Assembly (NCBI RefSeq): GCF_039724765.1
Contig: NZ_CP155729.1
Span: forward strand, 2,489,501 to 2,553,500
Source: Sagittula stellata E-37
GTDB lineage: Bacteria; Pseudomonadota; Alphaproteobacteria; Rhodobacterales; Rhodobacteraceae
DNA length: 64,000 bases
Reading direction: 5' to 3'
The notes below the pieces were generated by a model that saw only the letters and a program-made list of their open reading frames with translations, ran no database searches and was not told the origin of the DNA. The translations under genes and the position numbers were made by a program. The number at the start of each line of letters is the position of its first letter. The stretch's first letter is position 1. Of this stretch, positions 1 to 8,817 are shown one piece after another.

Positions 1-389
1 CCGCGCTCGACCTGATTGCGGCGAACCCGGATCTGAAAGGCTTCCTCGCCTTCGGATCGCAGGGGCCGATCGGCGCAGGCCGTGCCGTGGAAGAGCGTCG
101 CAAGATCGGCGAGATCCAGGTCATGGGGCCGTTCTCCCCCGGTCAGGGGCGCAAGATGATCCACTCGGGCGTCCTGGCAGGAGGTTACATGTGGAACCCC
201 GCGCAGGCGGGCGAGGTCTTCGTCACGCTGGGCGTCATGCTGGCCAAGGGTGAAGAGATCACGGACGGCATGGATATTCCCGGCCTCGGGGTTGTGCATC
301 CGGATGTCGAGAACAAGGACATCATCACCGACAACCTGTTGGAGATCAACGCGGATACCGTTGACGACTTGGCGGACAAGGGTCTGTAA
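1..389 (+). CDS. Sugar ABC transporter substrate-binding protein, C-terminal part (cut by window start)
   Basis: The reading frame is already open at base 3 and ends in TAA at 389, so only about the last 128 residues are visible. The fragment reads like the second lobe of a type I periplasmic sugar-binding protein of the LsrB/RhaS/RbsB kind (AFGSQGPIGAGRAVEERR, then GGYMWNPAQAGEVFV). It is followed by a two-domain sugar ATPase and two permeases on the same strand, so it should deliver the substrate to that importer in the periplasm. The substrate cannot be read from the fragment. A strong hairpin at 402-432 separates it from the ATPase gene. Confidence 0.85.
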   Translation, partial: ALDLIAANPDLKGFLAFGSQGPIGAGRAVEERRKIGEIQVMGPFSPGQGRKMIHSGVLAGGYMWNPAQAGEVFVTLGVMLAKGEEITDGMDIPGLGVVHPDVENKDIITDNLLEINADTVDDLADKGL

Positions 390-401
390 GGGCTCCTCCC
401 T

Positions 402-432
402 GCGGGCGGGTGGCCAGCGTGTCCCCGCCCGC
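402..432 (+). terminator. Intercistronic hairpin after the binding-protein gene
   Basis: The arms GCGGGCGGG (402-410) and CCCGCCCGC (424-432) are perfect 9-bp complements with a 13-base loop. No T-tract follows, so it is more likely an mRNA-stabilising or partial attenuating hairpin that keeps the binding protein in excess over the membrane parts than a full terminator. Confidence 0.6.
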
Positions 433-455
433 GCATTCCTGACAAGAGGTGAGCA

Positions 456-1961
456 ATGACTGCCGAGGCAGATCGGTTCGCCCTGCGCCTTCACCGGGTC
501 TCAAAGGCCTTCGGCGGGGTGCAGGCGCTCAAGGCCGTCGATTTCGAAGTGCGCGCCGGAGAGGTGCATTGCCTCGCCGGAGAGAACGGTTGCGGCAAGT
601 CCACGCTGATCAAGGTGGTGACCGGTGTGCATACACCCGAGAGCGCCGACCTGATCGAGCTGTTCGGTGAACGGGTGTCGAAGATAAACCCGGTGCAGGC
701 GCGGGCGCGCGGCGTATCGGTGATCTGGCAGGACCTCGCGCTGTTTCCCTACATGAGCGTGGCCGAGAACATCGCTTTCGACGACTTGGTGGGCCTGACA
801 CCCCGCCCGGTGAAATACCGCGACATGGCGGCGCGCGCGGGTGCCGTGCTGGACCGTCTGGGCGTGACGCTGGATCTGCGGTCCCCTCTGGGGGCGCTGC
901 CCATCGCGCAGCGGCAGGTGGTGGCCATCGCCCGCGCCCTGATGAACGACGCGCGACTGATCTTCATGGACGAGCCGACGGCCTCTCTGACGCAAGCCGA
1001 AACCGACCGCCTGCTCGATATCGTTCGCAAGTTGTCGGCGGATGGCGTGGCGGTTGTCTTCGTCTCGCACCGGCTGGCGGAGGTGCTGGAGATCGCAGAG
1101 CGGGTGACCGTCGTGCGCGACGGCAATCTCGTCGGTGTGTACCCGACGGAGGGCATGACGCAGGCGCGGTTGGGTGAGCTGATGACCGGCCATCTGATCG
1201 ACGATACGGTCTCGGCCCGCGACGTATCGCCGGACGCGGCAGAGGTCTTTGCCTGCGAGGGGCTGACGCGGCGGGGCGACTTCCGGGACGTGTCGCTCAA
1301 GGTGCGCGCGGGTGAGGTGCTGGGCCTGACAGGGCTGATCGGCGCGGGGCGGACGGAGTTGGCGCATGTCATGATGGGCATGACCGGAGCCGACGCTGGC
1401 GAGATGATGCTGGAGGGCCGCCCATACAATCCCCGCTCCATCCGCGAGGCCATCGCCCGCGGCATGGCCTATGTCTCTGAGGACCGCCTGTCGCTGGGCC
1501 TGCTGCAAAAGCAGAGCATCGCCGACAACACCGTGATTTCCGTGCTGAAGCGGCTGACCACGGCGACGGGGCTGATCTCGGACAGGCGCAAGGCCGAACT
1601 GGTGCGTCACTGGATCAAGGAGCTGGGCGTAAAGATCGGTGCTCCCGAAGATGCCATCTCCACGTTGTCGGGTGGCAACCAGCAGAAGGTTGTGTTGGCG
1701 AAATGGCTTGCGACAGAGCCGCGCCTCCTGATCCTCGACAGCCCCACGGTGGGCGTTGACGTGGGCGCACGGGCGGGGATTTTCCGCATCGTGCGGGCTC
1801 TGGCCGACGAAGGACTGGCGATCCTGCTGATCTCGGACGAGGTGACGGAAGTCATGCAGAACGCGGACCGCATCCTGCACATGGCGGATGGGCGTATCGT
1901 TTCGGAGGTCGACCCGCGCCGCATCACCGTCCCCGAACTGGAGGAGCGTATCTATGCATAA
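456..1961 (+). CDS. Sugar ABC transporter ATP-binding protein (two NBDs)
   Basis: This 501-residue protein has the two fused nucleotide-binding domains typical of ribose/rhamnose/AI-2-type importers. NBD1 has Walker A GENGCGKST (residues 42-50), a weak signature (LPIAQRQ) and Walker B LIFMDEP (about 168-174). NBD2 has the usual degenerate Walker A (GLIGAGRTEL), a strong signature LSGGNQQK, and Walker B LILDSPTVGVDVG, in which Ser stands where the catalytic Glu is expected. The start ATG follows AAGAGGTGAG. The stop overlaps the next permease start by 8 bases, so the two are translationally coupled. It should energise uptake of the sugar bound by the upstream binding protein. Confidence 0.93.
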   Translation: MTAEADRFALRLHRVSKAFGGVQALKAVDFEVRAGEVHCLAGENGCGKSTLIKVVTGVHTPESADLIELFGERVSKINPVQARARGVSVIWQDLALFPYMSVAENIAFDDLVGLTPRPVKYRDMAARAGAVLDRLGVTLDLRSPLGALPIAQRQVVAIARALMNDARLIFMDEPTASLTQAETDRLLDIVRKLSADGVAVVFVSHRLAEVLEIAERVTVVRDGNLVGVYPTEGMTQARLGELMTGHLIDDTVSARDVSPDAAEVFACEGLTRRGDFRDVSLKVRAGEVLGLTGLIGAGRTELAHVMMGMTGADAGEMMLEGRPYNPRSIREAIARGMAYVSEDRLSLGLLQKQSIADNTVISVLKRLTTATGLISDRRKAELVRHWIKELGVKIGAPEDAISTLSGGNQQKVVLAKWLATEPRLLILDSPTVGVDVGARAGIFRIVRALADEGLAILLISDEVTEVMQNADRILHMADGRIVSEVDPRRITVPELEERIYA

Positions 1962-2940
1962 CCACACGGTCGAACTCCGCCTTGCGGTGGTGCTTGCGCT
2001 GATCTGCGCGGGCCTGTCCATTGCCGCGCCGCAATTCGCCACGCTGCCAAACCTGACATCGCTGCTGAACAACAGCGCGGTCAACCTGATCTGGGCCGTG
2101 GGACTGCTTGTCGTGCTGGTCGCGGGGGGCATCGACATCTCTTTCGCCGTCGCGTCTTCGGTCGTCCAGTACATCGCGGCCAAGTTGCTGATCTCCATGG
2201 GGGGTGGCAACTGGGTGCTGGGTTTCCTGTTCTGTGGGTCGATCGGCATCCTGCTGGGGCTGCTCAATGCATGGCTGATCCACGGTTTCCGGATCATCTC
2301 CATTGTCGTGACCATCGCCACCTTCAACGCCTTCTTCGGCCTGTTGATGTTCTTCACCGGCGGGCGCAACATTTACAACCTTCCGGACTGGTGGACGGCA
2401 CGCATCTTCATCTTCGAGCATGAGGGCGCGGACGGGATCTGGTCGGAGCTGACGTTGCCCGTCGGCATCATGATCGGCTGCGTCGTGGCCACGTGGATCC
2501 TTTTGCGCCGGACCAACATCGGGCGGCAGTTGTTCGCCTTCGGCGACAACCCGGAGGGCGCGCGCCGCGCCGGCGTCAACATCGCTGTCATGCAGGGTAT
2601 CGCCTTTGGCTGGATGGGGCTGATGGCCGGGATCGCGGGCCTGTGTCAGGTCAACATCGTGAAGGAGGTCGTGCCGAACGCGCTTTACGGACGTGAACTG
2701 GACGTGCTGGCGGCGGTGGTGCTGGGCGGCGCGCGACTGGGGGGCGGCAAGGGCACGATCCTCGGCTGTATCCTCGGCGTGATGTTCGTGGCTGTCACCC
2801 AGAACGGGCTGAACCTGCTGGGTGTCTCGCCCTTCGCGTTCCAGATGATCATCGGTGCGGCGATCCTGATCGCGATCTCGACATCGAACATCGACCTGAG
2901 CCGCATCCTGCGCCTTGGTCAAAGGGAGGCCCGCGCATGA
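1954..2940 (+). CDS. Sugar ABC transporter permease (first)
   Basis: A 328-residue BPD_transp_2 (RbsC-like) membrane protein with about eight to ten hydrophobic segments and the family motif GGIDISFA near residue 50. The open frame extends upstream to 1888, but that part lies inside the ATPase gene; the ATG at 1954, overlapping the ATPase stop, gives the normal family N-terminus (MHNHTVELRLAVVLAL). It forms the channel together with the next permease. Its stop overlaps the downstream start as ATGA. Confidence 0.93.
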   Translation: MHNHTVELRLAVVLALICAGLSIAAPQFATLPNLTSLLNNSAVNLIWAVGLLVVLVAGGIDISFAVASSVVQYIAAKLLISMGGGNWVLGFLFCGSIGILLGLLNAWLIHGFRIISIVVTIATFNAFFGLLMFFTGGRNIYNLPDWWTARIFIFEHEGADGIWSELTLPVGIMIGCVVATWILLRRTNIGRQLFAFGDNPEGARRAGVNIAVMQGIAFGWMGLMAGIAGLCQVNIVKEVVPNALYGRELDVLAAVVLGGARLGGGKGTILGCILGVMFVAVTQNGLNLLGVSPFAFQMIIGAAILIAISTSNIDLSRILRLGQREARA

Positions 2941-3953
2941 TGGCCCGTACCTCGACCGCTGTCCCGAAGGAGCCCCGCAAGGCTCTGATCGGAAAGGAAA
3001 ACCTTGGGCTTCTGGCGATGCTTGCCGTGCTGGTGGTGGCCTTTTCGCTGACCTCGGATAGGTTCCTGACTGGGGCAAACCTCGGCTCGATGGGGTTCCA
3101 GATGCCGCTTCTGGGCCTGCTGACGCTGGCCATGCTGGCCCCCATCGTGTCCGGCGGATTGAATCTGGCCATCGTCTATACCGCAAATATCAGCGGGCTG
3201 ACGCTAGCCTGGACACTGATGCAGTTCGGCGGTCCGGAAGCGGGGATCCCCGCTTTCATCCTCGGCTGTGCATTGGCGCTGATCGTCGGCGCCATCGCGG
3301 GGGCCACGATGGGTGCGGTGATCGCCTACATCGGGGCACACCCGATCCTGGTCTCGCTCGCGATGATGATCTTCCTGCGCGGCCTGGGAGAGTTCCTGAC
3401 ACGCGGCGGCGACATCTCGGGCTTCCCGGGCTACATGAACGTTCTCGGGCACGGCAGCCTGGCGGGCATACCGGTGCCCCTGATCCTTTTCGCGGTGACT
3501 GCGTTGGCCTGGCACATCCTGCTGCGTCGCACGCCGCATGGGTTCTCGGTGTATATGACCGGGTCGAACATGCGCGCGGCTGAATACGCAGGGTTGAATG
3601 CGCGCCGTACTCTGGTGCTGATCTACACGCTCTCGGGCATCCTCTGCGCCATCGCGGGGATCCTCATGGCGGCGCGCTTCAACTCCGTTCGCGTGGGCCA
3701 CGGAGAGGCGATGCTGCTGATCACGGTGCTGGCCTGTTTCCTTGGCGGCATCGATCCGTTCGGCGGGCATGGCCGCGTGGCCCCCGTCATCCTTTCGCTG
3801 GTCATCCTCCAGGTGCTGTCCTCCGGGCTGAACCTGATCGGTGCCAACCAGCATCTTGCAACCGCCGTTTGGGGCCTGTTCTTGATCGCCGTCATGGTGA
3901 TGCGATCCGACCGGCTGAAACGGACATTCCGATTTTCCCGAAAGGACACGTAA
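2937..3953 (+). CDS. Sugar ABC transporter permease (second)
   Basis: A 338-residue RbsC-like permease with an N-terminal cytoplasmic stretch of about 20 residues and then repeated hydrophobic helices. The family loop is diverged here (SGGLNLAIVYTANISG instead of GGIDLSVG). The start ATG overlaps the previous stop as ATGA and is preceded by AAAGGGAGG. Two non-identical permeases in tandem suggest a heterodimeric channel, as in LsrCD and YtfT-YjfF systems. Confidence 0.92.
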   Translation: MMARTSTAVPKEPRKALIGKENLGLLAMLAVLVVAFSLTSDRFLTGANLGSMGFQMPLLGLLTLAMLAPIVSGGLNLAIVYTANISGLTLAWTLMQFGGPEAGIPAFILGCALALIVGAIAGATMGAVIAYIGAHPILVSLAMMIFLRGLGEFLTRGGDISGFPGYMNVLGHGSLAGIPVPLILFAVTALAWHILLRRTPHGFSVYMTGSNMRAAEYAGLNARRTLVLIYTLSGILCAIAGILMAARFNSVRVGHGEAMLLITVLACFLGGIDPFGGHGRVAPVILSLVILQVLSSGLNLIGANQHLATAVWGLFLIAVMVMRSDRLKRTFRFSRKDT

Positions 3954-4802
3954 ATGGAAGGCTTTGGCGTACACACAAGCATGTGGACGATGAACTGGGA
4001 CCGGGAGGGCGCCGAGCGCGCCGTTGCCGGGGCCAAGGAATACGGTGTCGATTTCATCGAGATCCCGATGCTGCGCCCGTCGGAGGTGGACACGGCCCAC
4101 ACCGCCGACCTGATCGAGAAGAACGGCCTGCGGGCGATCTGCTCGCTTGGTCTGCCCGAGCAGTACTGGGCCTCCGTGAACCCCGAGGGGGCCATTGACT
4201 ACCTGAAGTTGTCGATCGACAAGACGAAGGCCTGTGGCGCCGAGGCGCTGTCTGGTGTGACCTTCGGCGGCATCGGCCAGCGCACCGGCACATGGCCGAC
4301 GCAGGGCGAATACGACAACATCGCCACGGTGCTCGATGCCGCGTCCAGATATGCGAAACAGGTCGGTCTGCTGTTCGGAATCGAACCGGTCAACCGCTAC
4401 GAGAACCACCTGATCAACACGGGCTGGCAGGCGCGCGACATGATCGAGCGCGTGGGGTCGGACAATATCTTCATTCACCTCGACACCTACCACATGAACA
4501 TCGAGGAGAAGGGCGCTGGCAACGGTATCCTCGATGCGCGCGACTACCTGAAGTATATCCACCTGAGCGAAAGCGACCGCGGTACGCCGGGCGAAGGCAC
4601 TTGCGACTGGGACGAGATCTTTGCAACCTTGAAGGCCATTGACTTCAAGGGGGGACTCGCAATGGAGAGCTTCATCAACATGCCGCCCGAGGTGGGCTTT
4701 GGCCTGGCCGTCTGGCGGCCCGTGGCAAAGGACCACGACGAGGTGATGTCGAAGGGCCTGCCTTTCCTTCGCAACAAGGCCAAGCAATACCGGCTGATCT
4801 GA
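3954..4802 (+). CDS. Sugar isomerase/epimerase, D-tagatose 3-epimerase-like TIM barrel
   Basis: A 282-residue AP-endonuclease-2-like TIM barrel. The four metal ligands of the D-tagatose/D-psicose 3-epimerase family are all visible: E144 (GIEPVNRYE), D177 (HLDTYHMN), H203 (YIHLSESDRG) and E238 (MESF). Their spacing of 33, 26 and 35 residues equals that of the Pseudomonas cichorii enzyme (152/185/211/246). It should epimerise or isomerise a ketose taken up by the upstream importer, in the cytoplasm. Which carbon and which sugar it acts on cannot be decided here. It starts directly after the permease stop and overlaps the next gene by one base, so it is part of the same operon. Confidence 0.88.
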   Translation: MEGFGVHTSMWTMNWDREGAERAVAGAKEYGVDFIEIPMLRPSEVDTAHTADLIEKNGLRAICSLGLPEQYWASVNPEGAIDYLKLSIDKTKACGAEALSGVTFGGIGQRTGTWPTQGEYDNIATVLDAASRYAKQVGLLFGIEPVNRYENHLINTGWQARDMIERVGSDNIFIHLDTYHMNIEEKGAGNGILDARDYLKYIHLSESDRGTPGEGTCDWDEIFATLKAIDFKGGLAMESFINMPPEVGFGLAVWRPVAKDHDEVMSKGLPFLRNKAKQYRLI

Positions 4803-5464
4803 TGGGGCGCACCGTCGATATGGAGGGCCTCCGGACGGAGGCCCTTGCGCTGCTCGACCGCCCCGGTCGGCGGTTCGTGGCAATCGCGGGCGCGCCCGGG
4901 TCGGGCAAGAGCACAACGGTCGAACGGCTCTTCGATGCGCTGGAGGCTACGCATCCCGGTGTCGCGGCGATCCTGCCGATGGACGGGTTCCATTACGACG
5001 ACGCGGTACTCCACGCGATGAACCGTCGCCCTTGGAAAGGCGCGCCGGACACCTTCGACGTGGGCGGGCTTGCGTCGGTTCTGGACCGCCTGAAACCCGC
5101 GGACGACACGGTGGCGGTGCCGGTATTCGACCGTGAGCTCGAAATCTCGCGCGGGTCGGCGCGGCTCATTGGGATGGACGCGCGGCTGATCCTCTGCGAG
5201 GGCAACTACCTGCTGTTGAACCGCGCGCCTTGGGATCGGCTGGCGGGGCGCTTCGATCTGGAAGTGATGATCGACGTGCCCGAACAGGAACTGGCCCGCC
5301 GGTTGCGGCGCCGCTGGGTGCACTACAAGCTGACGGAGGACGAGATCCGCGCGAAGCTGGAGGACAACGATCTGCCGAACGGGCGGACAGTCAGGTCGGA
5401 GAGCCGCGAAGCGGACCTCGTTCTGCTTCAAGGGCGCGCCGAGCAGGAACCGAGGCCATCCTGA
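4802..5464 (+). CDS. FrcK-like nucleoside/sugar P-loop kinase
   Basis: A 220-residue P-loop kinase of the uridine kinase/phosphoribulokinase-like group. The Walker A motif GAPGSGKST is at residues 30-38, followed by MDGFHYDD and the lid-like motif RRLRRRWVHYKLTEDE. Proteins of this kind are encoded at the end of fructose/ribose-type ABC operons (frcBCAK), where a role in phosphorylating the imported sugar or a nucleoside has been proposed but not firmly shown. Its ATG overlaps the epimerase stop (TGATG). Last gene of the first operon; no clear terminator follows. Confidence 0.85.
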   Translation: MGRTVDMEGLRTEALALLDRPGRRFVAIAGAPGSGKSTTVERLFDALEATHPGVAAILPMDGFHYDDAVLHAMNRRPWKGAPDTFDVGGLASVLDRLKPADDTVAVPVFDRELEISRGSARLIGMDARLILCEGNYLLLNRAPWDRLAGRFDLEVMIDVPEQELARRLRRRWVHYKLTEDEIRAKLEDNDLPNGRTVRSESREADLVLLQGRAEQEPRPS

Positions 5465-5632
5465 CGCCCTGAGCATTCATGCGGATGTGTATGTCGTCCG
5501 ACGGTACACGCGCGCGGTCAAAGGGGTATGCGCCCGCGAACAGGCCATGCTCCGTCGTCTAAACGGTCGACACGCCCGCGAAGCATTGGCCGGAGGGCGC
5601 CTTGGTCGTACGCTCACCGGCCAAGAGAACCA

Positions 5633-6424
5633 TCACCAGCAGCAGAAACCGCCGTCCACGAGCAGGTCCACGCCGGTGACGAAGGTGGATGCGTCCGACA
5701 GCAGGAAGACCGCCGGGCCGACCATCTCGTCGACCGATGCCATGCGCTGCATCGGTGTCTGGCTCTCGAATTCGCGGGTCTGGTGCACCATCTCGGGGCG
5801 GGTGTTCATCGGCGTTGCCGTGTAGCCCGGAGAGATCGTATTGACCCGGATGCCGTGACCGACCCACTCCATGGCGATGCTCTTGGACATGTGGATCACA
5901 CCGGCCTTCGACGCGTTGTAGTGCGCCTGGTTCAGTCCACGGTTCACGATCACACCGGACATGGAGGCGATATTGACGATGGAGCCGCCCTTGCCGTGGG
6001 CGATCATCGCGCGGCCCTGCGCGCGGCAAGTCAGCCAGATGCCCTTCATGTTGATGTCCATGAGGGTCTGGTACTGGTCTTCCTCCATCTCCTCGATCTT
6101 GTTGGCGTTGGCGATGCCTGCCGCGTTCAGACAGAGCGTCAGGGGGCCCAGGTCGGCTTCGGTCCTGGCCACCGCATCGGCCATGGCGTCGGCGGAAGTC
6201 ACGTCCGCGGCGATCTGCAACGATTTACGCCCCGCCTTTGCGATGAAGTCCGCGGTCTGCGCCAGCCCGTCGTCGGTGCGCCGGTCCACCAACGCCACGT
6301 CCGCGCCGCATTGGGCAAGGCCCATGGCGATGCGCTGGCCAATGCCGCTGCCCGCACCGGTGACGAATGCCGTGCGCCCGGACAGATCGAACATCTGCGG
6401 CGCGTTGAGGGTGATCTCGGCCAT
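5633..6424 (-). CDS. SDR family NAD(P)-dependent oxidoreductase (first of pair)
   Basis: A 263-residue classical short-chain dehydrogenase. It has the cofactor motif TGAGSGIG (22-29), NAAG (100-103), and catalytic S154, Y169 and K173 (YNASK). The frame is open further upstream, but the ATG at 6424 follows AGGAAGGAGA and gives a normal length. It is the last gene of a minus-strand operon with a ribose-type importer, so it likely oxidises a polyol or reduces a keto-sugar brought in by that importer. It is a paralogue, not a duplicate, of the next SDR. Confidence 0.9.
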   Translation of the reverse strand: MAEITLNAPQMFDLSGRTAFVTGAGSGIGQRIAMGLAQCGADVALVDRRTDDGLAQTADFIAKAGRKSLQIAADVTSADAMADAVARTEADLGPLTLCLNAAGIANANKIEEMEEDQYQTLMDINMKGIWLTCRAQGRAMIAHGKGGSIVNIASMSGVIVNRGLNQAHYNASKAGVIHMSKSIAMEWVGHGIRVNTISPGYTATPMNTRPEMVHQTREFESQTPMQRMASVDEMVGPAVFLLSDASTFVTGVDLLVDGGFCCW

Positions 6425-6453
6425 ATAGGCTCTCCTTCCTTGATGCCCTGCGA

Positions 6454-7233
6454 TCAGGACATGATCAGGCCGCCATCGACGTTGATGGTCTGGCCCGTGA
6501 TGTAATCCGCGTCGGCGCTGGCGAGAAAGGCGATCAGCCCGGCGACATCCTTGCCTTCGCCCGCGCGCTTCATCGGGACGCCCTCGACCCACGAGGTCAT
6601 GAGCTCGCCCGGGCCATAGTCGCCCAGCATCTTGCCCCACACGCGGTCGTTGTAGTCCCACATATCGGTCTTGATGATCCCAGGGCAGATCGCGTTGACG
6701 GTGATGTTGTCCAGCGCGACTTCCTTGGCAAGGCTCTGCGTCATACCCATGACGCCGAACTTCGAAGCGGCGTAATGCGGTGTGTAGATGAAGCCGTCGC
6801 GCGCCTGACCTGAGGCGAGGTTGATCAGCCGACCGCCGCCGTTCCTACGCATCCGGCGGATGGCCTCCTGGCAGCAAAGGAAGGCGCCCTTTGTGTTCAC
6901 AGCCATGGTGGCGTCCCATTCGCTTTCGGTTAGGTCCTCGACCTTGGCGATGGTGATGATCCCGGCGTTCTGGACGGAGATGTCGACCGCGCCGAACGCC
7001 GCCTGGGCCTTGTCGTAGAGCGCGACCACCGCCGCCTTGTCGGTCACGTCGCAGACCACGCCGATGGCCCGGGGCAGGGACTTGGCCGCCTCCATCACCT
7101 GCTCTTCGACCGAAGCCAGCACGACGTTCGCGCCCTCGTCCGAAAACCGTTGCGCGATGGCAAGGCCGATGCCCTTGTTGCCGCCGGTTACTACGACCGT
7201 TTTGTTTTCAAAGCGTTGCATTGCGTTCCCCAT
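6454..7233 (-). CDS. SDR family oxidoreductase, polyol/acetoin dehydrogenase-like
   Basis: A 259-residue short-chain dehydrogenase with TGGNKGIG (16-23), QNAG (88-91) and the catalytic S141, Y154 and K158. The C-terminal part (KDVAGLIAFLAS then YITGQTINVDGG) resembles sorbitol, galactitol and 2,3-butanediol dehydrogenases. Two starts are possible: ATG at 7233, 11 bases after the ATPase stop, or ATG at 7221, which is preceded by GGGGAACGCA. It probably acts on the substrate of the adjacent importer. Confidence 0.9.
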   Translation of the reverse strand: MGNAMQRFENKTVVVTGGNKGIGLAIAQRFSDEGANVVLASVEEQVMEAAKSLPRAIGVVCDVTDKAAVVALYDKAQAAFGAVDISVQNAGIITIAKVEDLTESEWDATMAVNTKGAFLCCQEAIRRMRRNGGGRLINLASGQARDGFIYTPHYAASKFGVMGMTQSLAKEVALDNITVNAICPGIIKTDMWDYNDRVWGKMLGDYGPGELMTSWVEGVPMKRAGEGKDVAGLIAFLASADADYITGQTINVDGGLIMS

Positions 7234-7244
7234 TGTGGCGCGCC

Positions 7245-8735
7245 TCAGGCGGTCGCCAGTTCCATGACCGACACATCATTCGCGTCGGCGTGATCCAGGA
7301 TGCCCGACTGCCGACCGGCAGCCATGACCATGATGCGGTTTGACACGCCGAGCACCTCTTCGAGGTCCGAGCTGACCACGATCACGGCCACGCCTTCCTG
7401 CGCCAGCCCGACGATGATGTCGTAGATCGACGACCGGGCGCCGACGTCGATGCCACGGGTCGGTTCGTCCAGGACGACGACGCTTGGTTCGCGCGCCAGC
7501 CATTTGGCGATGACGACCTTCTGCTGGTTGCCGCCCGACAATTCGTTGGCCTTCTGTGGACCGCGCCCCTTTACGCCGAAGCGGTGGATATTGTTGTCAG
7601 CGAAGGCATTGACCTTGCCGGTGGTGACGATCCCACCGGTCGAAACCTTTGTCAGGTTCGCATAGCCGATGTTCTCGGCGATGGTGTGGTCAAGCACGAG
7701 GCCCTGCAACTTGCGGTCCTCCGGGACCAGCACGATCCCGTTGCGGATGGCGTCACGCGGGGACTTCGGAGTTATGTCGCGGCCCTTCAGCAGAACCGTT
7801 CCGCTGGCGATGGGATCGGCCCCCGCGATAGCGCGCACCAGTTCCGTCCGGCCTGCGCCGACCAACCCCGCGATGCCGAGGATCTCGCCCCGGCGGACGG
7901 TGAAGTTGATGTCCTCGAAATCGCCGCGCGCAGAGGTGAGATTGCGCACTTCCAGCACCGGTTCATCCGAGGGGGTGGGCAGGGCAGGGAACATGCGTTC
8001 GAGCTGGCGACCCACCATGGCCTCGACGATCTGGCGCACGGGAATGTCGGCGCTGTCGAACTCCTCGACCTTGGAGCCGTCGCGCATGACGACGATGCGG
8101 TCGGCCACCTTGCGGATCTCTTCGAGACGGTGGGAAATGTAGATGATACCGACGCCGTCCGCCTTCAGGCGCGCGATCTGTTCGAAGAGCTTCTGGGTCT
8201 CCTCGCCGCCAAGTGCGGCGGTCGGTTCGTCCAGTATCAACAGGCGCGCATTCAGCGTCAGGGCCTTTGCGATCTCGACGAGCTGCTGGTTGGCGGTGGA
8301 CAGACCGTCGACCCTGCGCGCGGGCGAGATGTTGAGCCCCAGACGTTCAAGTCCGCTGCGCGCCTGATCGTTCATCGCTTGCCGGTCGACAAGGCCTGCG
8401 CGGCGCGGATAACGACCGACAAAGACGTTCTCGGCAATGGTCAGATGCGGCAGAAGCATCAGCTCCTGGTGGATCATGCCGACACCGGCGTCGATCGCTT
8501 CGCGCGGCGAGGAGGGCGCGTAAGGCTTGCCCTGCCACGTCATTTCACCCGAGGACTGCGGCGTGGTGCCCGATATGATCTTCGATATGGTCGACTTGCC
8601 CGCGCCGTTTTCGCCCAGAAGCGCCACCACCTCGCCCGGGCGGACGTCCAGGTCGATCCCGTGCAGCACCTCGATGGGGCCGTAGGACTTGCGGATGTTG
8701 CGCAAGGACAGGATGGGAGCGGCGGCATTGGTCAT
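7245..8735 (-). CDS. Sugar ABC transporter ATP-binding protein (two NBDs)
   Basis: A 496-residue RbsA-like ATPase with two fused NBDs. NBD1 has Walker A GENGAGKST near residues 41-49 and Walker B LLILDEPTAAL; NBD2 has GLVGAGRTEL, the signature LSGGNQQKVVIAKWL and Walker B VVVLDEPTRGIDVGAR, with both catalytic Glu residues present. It lies between the binding protein and the SDR pair on the minus strand. A single permease gene is present in this operon, so the channel is probably a homodimer, unlike the other two importers here. Confidence 0.94.
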   Translation of the reverse strand: MTNAAAPILSLRNIRKSYGPIEVLHGIDLDVRPGEVVALLGENGAGKSTISKIISGTTPQSSGEMTWQGKPYAPSSPREAIDAGVGMIHQELMLLPHLTIAENVFVGRYPRRAGLVDRQAMNDQARSGLERLGLNISPARRVDGLSTANQQLVEIAKALTLNARLLILDEPTAALGGEETQKLFEQIARLKADGVGIIYISHRLEEIRKVADRIVVMRDGSKVEEFDSADIPVRQIVEAMVGRQLERMFPALPTPSDEPVLEVRNLTSARGDFEDINFTVRRGEILGIAGLVGAGRTELVRAIAGADPIASGTVLLKGRDITPKSPRDAIRNGIVLVPEDRKLQGLVLDHTIAENIGYANLTKVSTGGIVTTGKVNAFADNNIHRFGVKGRGPQKANELSGGNQQKVVIAKWLAREPSVVVLDEPTRGIDVGARSSIYDIIVGLAQEGVAVIVVSSDLEEVLGVSNRIMVMAAGRQSGILDHADANDVSVMELATA

Positions 8736-8767
8736 GGCGGGGCCTTTCGGTACGTCCGGTCAGGGGT

Positions 8768-8797
8768 GGCCGACACCGGGGAGGATCGGTGTCGGCC
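8768..8797 (-). terminator. Intercistronic hairpin between binding-protein and ATPase genes
   Basis: The arms GGCCGACACCG (8768-8778) and CGGTGTCGGCC (8787-8797) pair perfectly over 11 bp with an 8-base loop. No T-run follows in either direction. It sits just after the binding-protein stop on the minus strand, as expected for a transcript-stabilising or attenuating hairpin. Confidence 0.6.
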
Positions 8798-8817
8798 TGC
8801 TCTGATCCCCTCAGGGA

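Noticed and set aside
501..2372. 623-codon open frame on the minus strand
   Set aside because: Antisense to the sugar ATPase and permease genes; high-GC shadow with no ribosome site or family motif.
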